Assembly: GCA_028279185.1 (NCBI GenBank)
Contig: JANQSS010000104.1
Coordinates: 62,001-126,000 of the forward strand
Length of the DNA: 64,000 bases
Direction of reading: 5' to 3'
Origin: Saprospiraceae bacterium
GTDB lineage: Bacteria; Bacteroidota; Bacteroidia; Chitinophagales; Saprospiraceae
The translations under genes and the position numbers were made by a program. This document shows, piece by piece, positions 9,160 to 17,561 of this stretch. How positions within the stretch are numbered: the stretch's first letter is position 1; the number at the start of each line of letters is the position of its first letter. The notes beneath the pieces are model-generated. The model did no database searches, was not told where the DNA came from, and saw only the letters and a program-made list of their open reading frames with translations.

Positions 9160-9719
9160 GCCTTGATCAACGCATATTCCGGAGACGCTTTAATTAATTT
9201 TGACCATCGATCTATACAGGCGAACTTTCGGCGATACATAGTATTTGCAGATGAAAAATTTAATTCACGCACGATTTCACTTCCTTTTTTTCCTTCACGA
9301 ATTAACTGCAATAGTTTTTGACATGTTTCGGACAATTCTAAAAAGGTTTTCTCCATCAACTTAAATTGCATGTGTTCTTCCTCTTTTTTTATATATTCAT
9401 CTCTAAGGTCATTACCTTCATCTAAAAGTCGATTGGCTTTTTCATTTCTTACTGTCTCGCGTTGACGTTTTCGGACACGATCTATCCATTTGTGTCGGCA
9501 AATTTGCAAAACAAGGCCATCAAAATTGTTTTGTACATGGTCTATTTTTAATAAGATAGTTTCTAGCGCTTCTTGAAATACATCAAGTGCCTCTTCTTCA
9601 GTGCCACCGAGAATTGAGATTGTCCGTTTGGCTTTGGGTAACAATCGTGTATAAATCGAATGTATGACATCCCGATTCCCTGATTTCAGACCTTGTAAAG
9701 AGTGGTTCACCACTTTCAT
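9156..9719 (-). CDS. ECF-type RNA polymerase sigma factor (second pair of the CHAT island)
   Basis: 187 residues. Region 2 runs LQGLKSGNRDVIHSIYTRL...EEEALDVFQEALETI and ends with ICRHKWIDRVRKRQRE. Region 4 is FLELSETCQKLLQLIREGKKGSEIVRELNF plus a recognition helix and basic end (MYRRKFACIDRWSKLI). It resembles the Bacteroidota ECF group in which region 4 reads 'C..lL...f.e..s..eIa..l'. It is clearly diverged from the sigma at 2504 and faces it across the CHAT operon. The upstream side is a short divergent interval shared with a LytTR gene. Confidence 0.82.
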   Translation of the reverse strand: MKVVNHSLQGLKSGNRDVIHSIYTRLLPKAKRTISILGGTEEEALDVFQEALETILLKIDHVQNNFDGLVLQICRHKWIDRVRKRQRETVRNEKANRLLDEGNDLRDEYIKKEEEHMQFKLMEKTFLELSETCQKLLQLIREGKKGSEIVRELNFSSANTMYRRKFACIDRWSKLIKASPEYALIKA

Positions 9720-9810
9720 AAATCTACTGCTAATTCATTCAAAAATATAAAAATCAAGGGGGAGTGGGTAATATAATTTCCAAGTGCGCGACAATAGTAC
9801 AAAAGCCGCA

Positions 9811-10215
9811 ATGAAAAAGAATGAATGGTTGAATGAAATAAGGGGTATGAAACAGTCACTCGTGCGAATGGGAAGTGATTGTATTTGCATTACGACTACA
9901 TATGGAATTCATGTAGTTCAGTTGTTGGAAGTCGTTCGTATCAAAGCCGATCGCTCCTATTGTACCCTGCATTTTGATGACAAAAAGACGTTGACTATAA
10001 GCAAGTCACTAAAGGAAATGCTAAGGTCTTTGCCAGAAAATCGATTCGTTCGCGTCCATGCAAGTCATGCTATAAATATGGATCATCTCAAGTTGTATGA
10101 TTTATCAGATGGGGGATCAGCATTATTGTCAGATGGCGCACGGTTACCGGTATCCAGACGGCGTAAAAAGGAATTTTTGCAATCCATTCGAATGCACTGC
10201 TTTTCTAAGCGATAA
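9811..10215 (+). CDS. Stand-alone LytTR DNA-binding regulator, copy 1
   Basis: About 134 residues, essentially one LytTR domain with no receiver: VQLLEVVRIKADRSYCTLHF, the TISKSLKEMLRSLP helix, FVRVHASHAINMDHL and the basic end LPVSRRRKKEFL. LytTR domains bind promoter DNA through a beta-fold; without a receiver this is probably controlled by abundance or another partner. The ATG at 9811 is chosen; GTG 9784 would add nine residues outside the domain. It is divergent from the sigma gene ending its 5' side at 9719, and 60 bp upstream of a second LytTR gene. Confidence 0.85.
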   Translation: MKKNEWLNEIRGMKQSLVRMGSDCICITTTYGIHVVQLLEVVRIKADRSYCTLHFDDKKTLTISKSLKEMLRSLPENRFVRVHASHAINMDHLKLYDLSDGGSALLSDGARLPVSRRRKKEFLQSIRMHCFSKR

Positions 10216-10274
10216 GAGTCAAGCCCTTAGTATTTATTCTCAAGTTTTTTATAAAAATTATATCCTTAAATCAG

Positions 10275-10676
10275 ATGAAAATTGTTGACTTAGGAAACTC
10301 AATGCAGAAAGGACAAGAAAATTTCAAATACTACAGAAGTGTCTCACGAAAACTATTATTAAGTACACATGAATCAAATATTCTGATTGACGTCGATGAA
10401 ATTGGATACTTATGTGCAGAGGGCAGTTATTGTAGAATATTTTTGTTAGACGGACGACACATTATATGCTCAAAGCCCATGTCATGGTATTTTAATAAGC
10501 TTGAGCAAGTCGGGCACTTTGTTCGTGTGCATCATGGATATGTTGTCAACATTGATCAGGTGAGCGAATTGCATCACGAGAAGGGAATTTTATTGAAGCA
10601 ATTTTCGGTAAGCCTTCCTGTTTCTCGCCGTAAAAAGGGAATCATAAAGAAGTTGCTGGAGTCAATATCCTTGTAA
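10275..10676 (+). CDS. Stand-alone LytTR DNA-binding regulator, copy 2
   Basis: 133 residues with a full LytTR fold: ILIDVDEIGYLCAEGSYCRI, ICSKPMSWYFNKLEQVGHF, VRVHHGYVVNIDQV and LPVSRRKKGIIKKL. It is a paralogue of the gene just upstream, sharing the 'FVRVH..h.vN.d....' core and the VSRRxK end but otherwise well diverged, so the duplication is old. No receiver or membrane segment. ATG 10275 is used; ATG 10302 (MQKGQEN) is an alternative. A small secreted protein gene follows 234 bp downstream and is a possible target. Confidence 0.83.
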   Translation: MKIVDLGNSMQKGQENFKYYRSVSRKLLLSTHESNILIDVDEIGYLCAEGSYCRIFLLDGRHIICSKPMSWYFNKLEQVGHFVRVHHGYVVNIDQVSELHHEKGILLKQFSVSLPVSRRKKGIIKKLLESISL

Positions 10677-10910
10677 TTACAAGGGCTAGGAGGTAATTCT
10701 AAGAGCTAATTATTTAGTAAGTATAGACCACTTACAGACTATAAGATACCATTCAGTAATCAATCAGTATTCCCGAAAATAGTTGGCCGAAATTTGAATC
10801 GACAGAATGATTGTTTAGGTATTGATTCGATTTGAACATGACATACTTAGAAATTTAATAAGTACGGTTTGTCAAATCTATTTATTCACAAAAATTAAAG
10901 AAAATTTGTA

Positions 10911-11390
10911 ATGAAACATTTAACTTTTTTAGTAATTATTTTTGTACTGGTTTTACAAAATCAAGACGGTTTATCCCAAATAAATCTATTTGTTGACAGT
11001 GGATTACAGGTGAATTCAATAACAAACCCAGGACGTGATTATACAATCCTGTGTTCAGGCAGGCAGAATATTTTTGCGGAGAACGATTTAGTTACAGATG
11101 CCAAAGGAAATATGGAGTTTCGACCGGCAACTGGAGGGGACGGAAATCGAGGTTTTATCATAACGGATGGCAATCAGAATAAGTTCTTTTTTGCGCATTC
11201 CGGAAGCCAGTCAATTGGCATTGGAAATGATGGCCTACCTCCGCGATCCAAATTACACGTGAGGGGCGGTGATACCTTCATTGAAGATGTCGGCTCTGGC
11301 GTCATTATAAAATCCCCGGATGGCAATTGTTGGCGACTGACACCTGACAATAGTGGGAATAGTGTGTGGACATCGATCACGTGTCCGTAG
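10911..11390 (+). CDS. Small secreted protein with fibre-like C-terminal motif
   Basis: 159 residues with a clear signal peptide (MKHLTFLVIIFVLVLQNQDGLSQ). The rest is glycine-, asparagine- and aspartate-rich beta-type sequence. The C-terminus carries SKLHVRGGDTFIEDVGSGVI and KSPDGNCWRLTPDNSGN, a motif that recurs at the end of Bacteroidota cell-surface and tail-fibre-like proteins. Enzymatic residues are not evident. A strong hairpin terminator follows 40 bp after the stop, so the gene is probably monocistronic. The function is unknown; a surface or matrix role is inference. Confidence 0.72.
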   Translation: MKHLTFLVIIFVLVLQNQDGLSQINLFVDSGLQVNSITNPGRDYTILCSGRQNIFAENDLVTDAKGNMEFRPATGGDGNRGFIITDGNQNKFFFAHSGSQSIGIGNDGLPPRSKLHVRGGDTFIEDVGSGVIIKSPDGNCWRLTPDNSGNSVWTSITCP

Positions 11391-11430
11391 CAGCAATTTT
11401 GAATCGTTTTCGTGATAGTACGTTTATAAG

Positions 11431-11462
11431 GCCGGTGCTGTAAAATGGTACCGGCATTTTTC
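11431..11462 (+). terminator. Rho-independent terminator
   Basis: GCCGGT (11431-11436) pairs with ACCGGC (11450-11455) across a 13-nt loop and is followed directly by ATTTTTC. It ends the transcript of the small secreted protein gene. Confidence 0.75.
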
Positions 11463-12480
11463 GTTCGCTCATCAGTCATGTCCGATGCCGTAACAATTAG
11501 ATTACTTGTAAGTGATCACGGCCATTGAAATCTTATAATTCACATGGAGTTAAGTACAAACTGCCACGTGGAAATTGCAATTGTGTTGTGCATACGAAAG
11601 TTAATAGATTTCTATTTCCGTAAGAATTGCATCATCGGGACAATGGTTCCTTTGAGCACTTGAGGTAATTGAACATTAGCACGAAAACAAGAAAATTATA
11701 TATAGACATGAATCCGTGAGTAAGATTGGAGAATGCATGAGGACCTTATAAAGAGATTGCAAAATAGCATGTGAATTAATAAAAGAACAGGTTAAATAAA
11801 ATAGAGAAAAAATATACTGAATACGCTGAATTTGGTCTGACATAAACCTCAATGTACCAACAGTTTACGACTTGTAGAATTGATTATAGATGACTTTATA
11901 TATTGCTATTAGAAACGGAAACGAGGATTTAGTATTCATGTAAGGATCTATATTGATTAATTGACAGAATTAACGAGAATCAAAAATACAACTTGAAAAC
12001 AACAAGATGATGAACCGGCAAACGATCTTGAAAATCTGAAAATTAAAAAGTTTTTCAAGGATTGCAAATTTGTGGTTGAAAAATGGGAGAACGGCAAGTA
12101 TACAAAAACAGTAAAAGGATTAAAGTCGTTTGTGTAGCAATCATTTATCACCGATTGGAAGGCGTATGACCCTGTAATGGATATGATTAATGACTACTAT
12201 CAAATTTGTGGAAAGTAAAAATTAGCTCTGCAACTACGAGTATTTGCGATTTGCGATTTATCGATAACCCCTATTTTTATTAGTGATTCTCAACAATTTT
12301 ATAAAAACAACGAGCATTCCAGAAGTAATATCGGACTTGAGTCATCAAAAAGTCAAAAGCCTAATTACGATTGGCTAAAAGTTAGGCTCAGCTAACAAAT
12401 GATTTAATATGAATTTAGATTCTAAGTGTATTCCTCAGATTAGAAAAAATAGAACAATTAGTGTATCCCATGTAATGCAT
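11463..12480. other. About 1 kb of decayed, ORF-poor DNA
   Basis: No ORF with convincing codon structure on either strand. It is A/T-rich with frequent stops in all frames. It contains one protein-like remnant (11997-12218, listed separately) and an inverted repeat AGCCTAA (12358-12364) / TTAGGCT (12382-12388) near the 3' end of the convergent recQ gene. It looks like an eroded gene region rather than a regulatory spacer. Confidence 0.5.
11997..12218 (+). pseudogene. Remnant of an unidentified protein's C-terminus with internal stop
   Basis: Between TGA at 11994 and TAA at 12216 one frame reads as charged, protein-like sequence. It starts DDEPANDLENLKIKKFFKDC, continues VVEKWENGKYTKTVKGLKSF, and is broken by TAG at 12135-12137 before continuing FITDWKAYDPVMDMINDYYQ to the stop. 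Composition and amphipathic spacing are coding-like while the surrounding DNA is not, so I read it as the tail of a lost gene. The family is not recognised. Confidence 0.4.
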
Positions 12481-14688
12481 TCAATTCGCCATTTCGCTCA
12501 TAAACTTCAGCCGCATCAACTGAATTTCTTCACGCGTGATATCATCTTCTTTTAATTCAGCATAGGCGTCTTCGATCGAATCCGACTCTGCTTCCATAAA
12601 ATAGTCGTAAACATCTTCACGCACGTATTCATCTACAGCATCTTCGAGATAGTAGTCGATATTAATACGTGTGCCAGATGCGACAATCATGTCCAACTCC
12701 TCGATTAAGTCTTCCATGCTCATTTTATTGGTTGACGCAATTTCATCGAGTCCGATTTTTTTATCGATCGCTTGTATAATGGCAATTTTAGCGCGGGATT
12801 TATTGGCGACTTGTTTCATGACAAAATCCGTAGGCCGTTCTATGTCATTTTCCTCTACGTATGAGGCAATTAATTCAATAAAAGATTTGGCATATTTTTC
12901 AGCTTTTCCTTTACTGACCCCTGTTATTTTTAGCATATCATTCATGCTAATGGGGTATTGATTAGCCATATCTTCCAGCGATGGATCTTGAAAGACCACG
13001 TATGGGGGAACTTTCTTTTCGTGTGCTATTCTTTTTCGCAGATCCCGCAACATGCCTAAGAGCAGGGTGTCAAGCGCTGTCGATTTTTGATTCGTCACGA
13101 CTGATGCCGACCCTTCCTCGTCATAATTGTGGTTGATCGATATTTCGGCACTCCACGGTTTCTCCATGAATTTTTTACCTTTTTCGCTAAGGCGAAGGAC
13201 GCCGTATCGCTCGACTTCTTTATAAATTAAATTATGAAGTAGTGATTGTCGAATAACCGAGTGCCAGAAATGCTCTTCTTTTTCTTTACCCTTTCCAAAT
13301 AAAGGCAACTTATTAAATTCGAAGTCTTTCATTTCCTTTGACTGTCGTCCGATAATAAAATCGACAATCGGCTTGATCGTGAAGTTTTCCTTTAAGGCAT
13401 CAATTGCCTGCAGTGTTAATTGTATTTCATCTTTCGCCTCAATTTTAGGTTTGGGATTTTTACAATTGTCGCACATGTCATTGCACTTACTCGAGTCATA
13501 TTCTTCACCGAAATAATGCAATAAAAATTTACGACGACAAGCCGAAGATTCGGCATAGGCAATCATCTCTTCGAGTAGTTGCGCACCCATTTCACGTTCG
13601 GCTACCGGTTTATCGCGAAGAAACTTTTCCAACCGAACGATGTCTTTATGCGAATAGAAAGCAATACATCGACCTTCTAATCCATCTCGCCCAGCTCGAC
13701 CTGTTTCCTGATAATAATTCTCAATAGACTTCGGCATATCGTAGTGAATGACAAAACGCACATCGGGTTTGTCGATCCCCATCCCGAATGCAATAGTCGC
13801 GCAAATGACATCTATATCTTCCATCAAGAATGCGTCCTGAACGTTTGATCGGGTTTTTGAATCCAATCCGGCATGATAGGGAGCCGCTTTTATATCATTA
13901 ACATTCAGTGCAGATGCAATTTCTTCAGTTGCCTTCCGGCTTTGTACATAAATAATTCCTGATTTATCAGGCATGCCTTTAATTATTTGTACAATATTTT
14001 TAATCGCGTGTTGTTTACTTATTTTTGGTCGAACCTCATAGTATAAATTAGGTCTATTAAAGGAGGATATGAAGACATTGGTGTCCTCCATACTCAAGTT
14101 TTTGACAATATCGGACTGCACTTTGGGTGTCGCGGTTGCCGTTAAAGCGATTATTGGAATATTATCTCCAAGGGTTTCAATTATCGTACGAATGCGTCGA
14201 TATTCGGGTCGAAAATCATGACCCCATTCCGAAATGCAATGTGCTTCATCAACCGCTACAAATGAAATACGCAATTGCTTAAAAAACTCGACATTTTCCT
14301 CCTTAGTCAACGTTTCTGGAGCCACATAAAGAAGTTTAGTCTTACCGGCCAACAGATCTTCCTTAACTTGGTTGGCCTGTCCTCGAGTCAATGAAGAATT
14401 GAGAAAATGGGCCACGTGGTCTTCTTCCGATACACCCCGGATGGAATCCACTTGATTTTTCATTAAGGCAATGAGCGGTGAAATAATGAGTGCGGAACCT
14501 TCTGACAACAATGCAGGTAGTTGATAACATAGCGACTTACCACCACCTGTTGGCATGATGACAAATGTATCTTCTTGTGTCAAAATGCTCTCTATAATTT
14601 CCTCCTGGCGACCCTTGAACTTATCAAATCCGAAGTATTCGCTCAGGGACTTCTTTAAATCTATTGCTTGAGCTTGTGTTTCTGTCAT
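12481..14688 (-). CDS. recQ: ATP-dependent DNA helicase RecQ
   Basis: About 735 residues. 3'-5' DNA helicase of recombination and fork repair. The SF2 core has Walker A (MPTGGGKSLCYQ, about residue 45), the DEAH box in AVDEAHCISEWGHDFRPEY, motif III TATAT, and motif VI YYQETGRAGRDG. The RQC region carries the zinc cysteines CRRKFLLHYF...CNDMCDNC, followed by a winged helix. An HRDC domain (LRDLRKRIAHEKKVPPYVVF) comes near residue 535 and the tail is acidic. The start is taken at MTETQAQ (14688); an upstream ATG at 14706 adds six residues (MPIFNI). It is convergent with the decayed region and divergent from the rhomboid gene. Confidence 0.93.
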   Translation of the reverse strand: MTETQAQAIDLKKSLSEYFGFDKFKGRQEEIIESILTQEDTFVIMPTGGGKSLCYQLPALLSEGSALIISPLIALMKNQVDSIRGVSEEDHVAHFLNSSLTRGQANQVKEDLLAGKTKLLYVAPETLTKEENVEFFKQLRISFVAVDEAHCISEWGHDFRPEYRRIRTIIETLGDNIPIIALTATATPKVQSDIVKNLSMEDTNVFISSFNRPNLYYEVRPKISKQHAIKNIVQIIKGMPDKSGIIYVQSRKATEEIASALNVNDIKAAPYHAGLDSKTRSNVQDAFLMEDIDVICATIAFGMGIDKPDVRFVIHYDMPKSIENYYQETGRAGRDGLEGRCIAFYSHKDIVRLEKFLRDKPVAEREMGAQLLEEMIAYAESSACRRKFLLHYFGEEYDSSKCNDMCDNCKNPKPKIEAKDEIQLTLQAIDALKENFTIKPIVDFIIGRQSKEMKDFEFNKLPLFGKGKEKEEHFWHSVIRQSLLHNLIYKEVERYGVLRLSEKGKKFMEKPWSAEISINHNYDEEGSASVVTNQKSTALDTLLLGMLRDLRKRIAHEKKVPPYVVFQDPSLEDMANQYPISMNDMLKITGVSKGKAEKYAKSFIELIASYVEENDIERPTDFVMKQVANKSRAKIAIIQAIDKKIGLDEIASTNKMSMEDLIEELDMIVASGTRINIDYYLEDAVDEYVREDVYDYFMEAESDSIEDAYAELKEDDITREEIQLMRLKFMSEMAN

Positions 14689-14842
14689 TATATTAAATAT
14701 CGGCATATAAATTTAATAATATTTTATCACTACGTGAAAATCAAGGTGAAAGCGCGATTTTATATCAAATTTGCAATTGTGTTCCTAGCCTGATATGTCA
14801 TCAAATAACATACCTTCGTTCTTGTCGAGCAAAATTTGAATA

Positions 14843-15532
14843 ATGATATTCCCAATTGGAGACGATCAAGTTAAAGGAGGTCACAAGCCCATCTTGGCTT
14901 ATGGGTTGATCGCAATCAATGTACTCGTTTTCCTTTATGAATCGCAGCTCTCAAACGCTGCTTTAGGACAATTATTTTATGAATTCGGGGCTATACCCAG
15001 CCTGATCTTCAATGGAGATCAACTATACACACTCATGACGAATATGTTCTTGCATAGTGGAATCAAACACCTCCTGTGGAACATGTTATTTCTATGGATC
15101 TTTGCGGATAACATTGAAGCCATTATTGGCAGCCTTCCTTTTCTTGGTTTTTACTTAATCGGCGGTGTCGCAGCCAGTCTTATTCATGCCGCAATTGATC
15201 CGTCAAGCACGTTACCCGCAGTCGGGGCGAGTGGGGCTATAGCAGCTGTGATGGGAGCTTACCTGATCATGTTTCCTAAGTCGCGTATCAAGATGATTTT
15301 TTTGATCATTTTCAGACCATTTCATATTCCAGCGATTATCTTTCTCGGTATATGGATCGCCCAACAGTTGATCTCAGGGTTTACACCCGCCGAACCGGGA
15401 AGTGAAGGAGCCCGCGTGGCCTGGTGGGCGCACATTGGCGGTTTTGTGTACGGTGTCGTAGTTGGTTACTTCATTAAAAAATTTCATCCCTACGAATACC
15501 ATCAACAAAATTATCATGCCCGCGAGAAGTGA
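14843..15532 (+). CDS. Rhomboid family intramembrane serine protease
   Basis: 229 residues with six or seven membrane helices. The rhomboid dyad is complete: Ser130 in VGASGAI and His197 in WWAHIGGF. The conserved MFLHSGIKHLLWNMLFLW segment (His/Asn oxyanion residues) lies in helix 2. It cleaves single-pass membrane substrates within the inner membrane. The basic tail is short, with no extra cytoplasmic domain. No operon partner is visible: recQ is divergent and the next gene is 256 bp away. Single-pass anti-sigma-like proteins encoded 5-12 kb upstream are conceivable substrates, but that is speculation. Confidence 0.9.
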   Translation: MIFPIGDDQVKGGHKPILAYGLIAINVLVFLYESQLSNAALGQLFYEFGAIPSLIFNGDQLYTLMTNMFLHSGIKHLLWNMLFLWIFADNIEAIIGSLPFLGFYLIGGVAASLIHAAIDPSSTLPAVGASGAIAAVMGAYLIMFPKSRIKMIFLIIFRPFHIPAIIFLGIWIAQQLISGFTPAEPGSEGARVAWWAHIGGFVYGVVVGYFIKKFHPYEYHQQNYHAREK

Positions 15533-15788
15533 AAGTGTCCTATATGCGTACGAACAAGGTGCGCCCTTTGCTGTTTGGTAGCAGGGTCTTTCCAACGTAT
15601 GCTCTTCTAATCCAGTGTCACATATAAGATTTCCTGAAGACGGCATCCGCTGTATGTGTTGCTGGTCGAAGTATGCTTGCCAATTATCGTTTCGAATCAG
15701 ACTATGGTTGTAAATGGCATACCTTACATAGTAAATAAAAATCATATATTGGACATTTACTTTCATCGCATGATAAAATAAACCTGCT
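15533..15788. other. Spacer between rhomboid and oxidoreductase genes
   Basis: 256 bp with no supported gene. An opposite-strand ORF crossing this interval overlaps the rhomboid 3' end and shows no family features. No terminator or TAnnTTTG promoter motif was recognised. Confidence 0.4.
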
Positions 15789-17561
15789 GTGAAACCAACA
15801 GATACGAAAGATCCCGAGTATTTTCACAAGGTCGTAGATTGTCAATACGCCTGTCCCGCGCACACACCGGTTCCAGAATATATCCGCCTTATAGCTGCTG
15901 GTAAGTACACCGAGGCTTATATGATAAATTGGGAATCTAATGTTTTTCCTGGCGTGCTCGGGCGCACATGTGATCGCCCATGTGAACCTGCTTGTCGACG
16001 TGGCAGAGTTGAAGAAGAGCCGGTAGCAATTTGTCGCTTAAAACGCGTTGCGGCGGACAATAAATCGGAGGTGAAACACCTGATGCCTCAGGGTCCTTTC
16101 ATTTCGAATGGAAAAAAAATAGCTTTAATAGGTGGTGGCCCGGCTTCATTGACAGTAGCACGCGACCTTGCCCCTTTGGGATATGAAATTCATCTATATG
16201 ATGAATGGAATAAAGGTGGAGGAATGATGCGCACACAAATTCCGGCGTTTCGTTTACCCATTGAGGTATTGGACGAAGAGGTTAATTACATACTTGACAT
16301 GGGCATTCACACACATTTTAACACATTTGTCGAAAGTATGGCTGAAATACTATCGAAGGATTATGATGCAGTTTTTGTGGGAACGGGAGCACCCAAAGGA
16401 CGTCCGCTAAAAATTACAGGTTTTGACGAAGCGCGTGAGAATATTCACATTGGCATAGAGTTTTTGGCAAGCGTAGCCTTTGAGCATGTTGATTCGATAG
16501 GTAAAAATGTTATTGTTCTAGGCGGAGGAAATACGGCTATGGACTGCTGTCGTACATCGAAGCGAATCGGTGGTGAAAATGTCACCGTAGTGGTTCGAAG
16601 CCCGCGGAAAGACATGAAAGCATCACCGTGGGAAATTACAGATGCTGAGCGTGAGGATATTTTAATACTAAATAATATGCCACCCAAAGAATTTGTTGTT
16701 GAAAATGGCAAGCTGATAGGGGTGCGTTTCGAAAAGGTCCGAGCAGAATATGATGAAAATGGTCGACGTTCGCTGATTCCTACAGGTGAACCTGATGTCT
16801 TTATTGAAGCAGATGATGTAATTATTGCTATAGGCCAAGACAATGCGTTCCCATGGATTGAGCGCGATCTGGGAATTGAGTTTGGAAAGTGGGATATTCC
16901 GGTATTAAATAAAATTACTTTTCAATCCACTTTACCAAAAGTTTTTTTCGGAGGTGATGCTGCTTTTGGACCTGAAAATGTAATTACAGCCGTAGCGCAT
17001 GGGCATCAAGCGGCCATATCAATAGACTTATTTTGTCGCGATGAAAATTTATTAAATCGCCCTGCTCCAATGACAACTTTAGTGAGTCAAAAAATGGGCA
17101 TCCATGAATGGACTTATGATAATTCGATTGCGGCTGATTTCCGCTATCAGGTTCCCCATGAAGACAAAACAATTTCATTGACGGATCGGAAGATTGAAGT
17201 AGAATTAGGGTTCGATCAAAATTTGGGATTTAAGGAAGCGCAGCGATGTTTAAATTGTGACGTTCAGACGGTTTTTACAACTAATTTATGCATCGAGTGC
17301 GACGCATGCGTCGATGTTTGCCCGACCGATTGTATCACATTCACAAACAATGGAGAGGAATCAGATTTACGAACTCGGTTGAATGCCCCAGCACGAAATC
17401 TTGAGCAAGATCTTTATGTTTCTGAATTACTGCCGACAAAACGAGTCATGATAAAGGATGAAGATGTATGCCTTCACTGTGGATTATGCGCTGAAAGATG
17501 TCCAACAGCCGCCTGGGACATGCAGAAGTATTTGTACAACGTGACAAAAGCATATCAGTAA
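15789..17561 (+). CDS. GltD-like FAD/NAD(P)H oxidoreductase with C-terminal ferredoxin domain
   Basis: 590 residues. The N-terminal Fe-S region (CQYACPAHTPVPEYI; GRTCDRPCEPACRRG) matches the glutamate synthase small-subunit family. FAD- and NADPH-binding Rossmann motifs follow (KIALIGGGPASLTVAR at about 110; NVIVLGGGNTAMDCCR at about 238), then the FGGDAAFGPENVITAVAHGH FAD loop. The C-terminus adds two 4Fe-4S clusters (CIECDACVDVCPTDC and CLHCGLCAERCP). It likely passes electrons between NAD(P)H and ferredoxin or directly to the 2-oxoacid oxidoreductase encoded next. GTG start; its stop abuts the korA start with no gap, so they are one operon. No glutamate synthase large subunit is nearby, arguing against GltD proper. 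Confidence 0.87.
   Translation: MKPTDTKDPEYFHKVVDCQYACPAHTPVPEYIRLIAAGKYTEAYMINWESNVFPGVLGRTCDRPCEPACRRGRVEEEPVAICRLKRVAADNKSEVKHLMPQGPFISNGKKIALIGGGPASLTVARDLAPLGYEIHLYDEWNKGGGMMRTQIPAFRLPIEVLDEEVNYILDMGIHTHFNTFVESMAEILSKDYDAVFVGTGAPKGRPLKITGFDEARENIHIGIEFLASVAFEHVDSIGKNVIVLGGGNTAMDCCRTSKRIGGENVTVVVRSPRKDMKASPWEITDAEREDILILNNMPPKEFVVENGKLIGVRFEKVRAEYDENGRRSLIPTGEPDVFIEADDVIIAIGQDNAFPWIERDLGIEFGKWDIPVLNKITFQSTLPKVFFGGDAAFGPENVITAVAHGHQAAISIDLFCRDENLLNRPAPMTTLVSQKMGIHEWTYDNSIAADFRYQVPHEDKTISLTDRKIEVELGFDQNLGFKEAQRCLNCDVQTVFTTNLCIECDACVDVCPTDCITFTNNGEESDLRTRLNAPARNLEQDLYVSELLPTKRVMIKDEDVCLHCGLCAERCPTAAWDMQKYLYNVTKAYQ

Noticed and set aside
2504..9719. Type III-E (craspase) CRISPR locus or bacterial gasdermin system
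   Set aside because: No effector nuclease, repeats or gasdermin-like small membrane pore protein is visible; only the protease/sigma logic is shared.
9784..9810. GTG start for LytTR copy 1
   Set aside because: Adds nine residues outside the domain; the ATG at 9811 suffices, though the choice is not certain.
10677..10910. Possible RNA gene between LytTR copy 2 and the small secreted protein
   Set aside because: No tRNA-like arms, strong hairpin or terminator; simply an A/T-rich upstream region.
15374..15766. 130-codon minus-strand ORF
   Set aside because: Its second half is antisense to the rhomboid gene and its first half shows no family motifs or coding-like bias.
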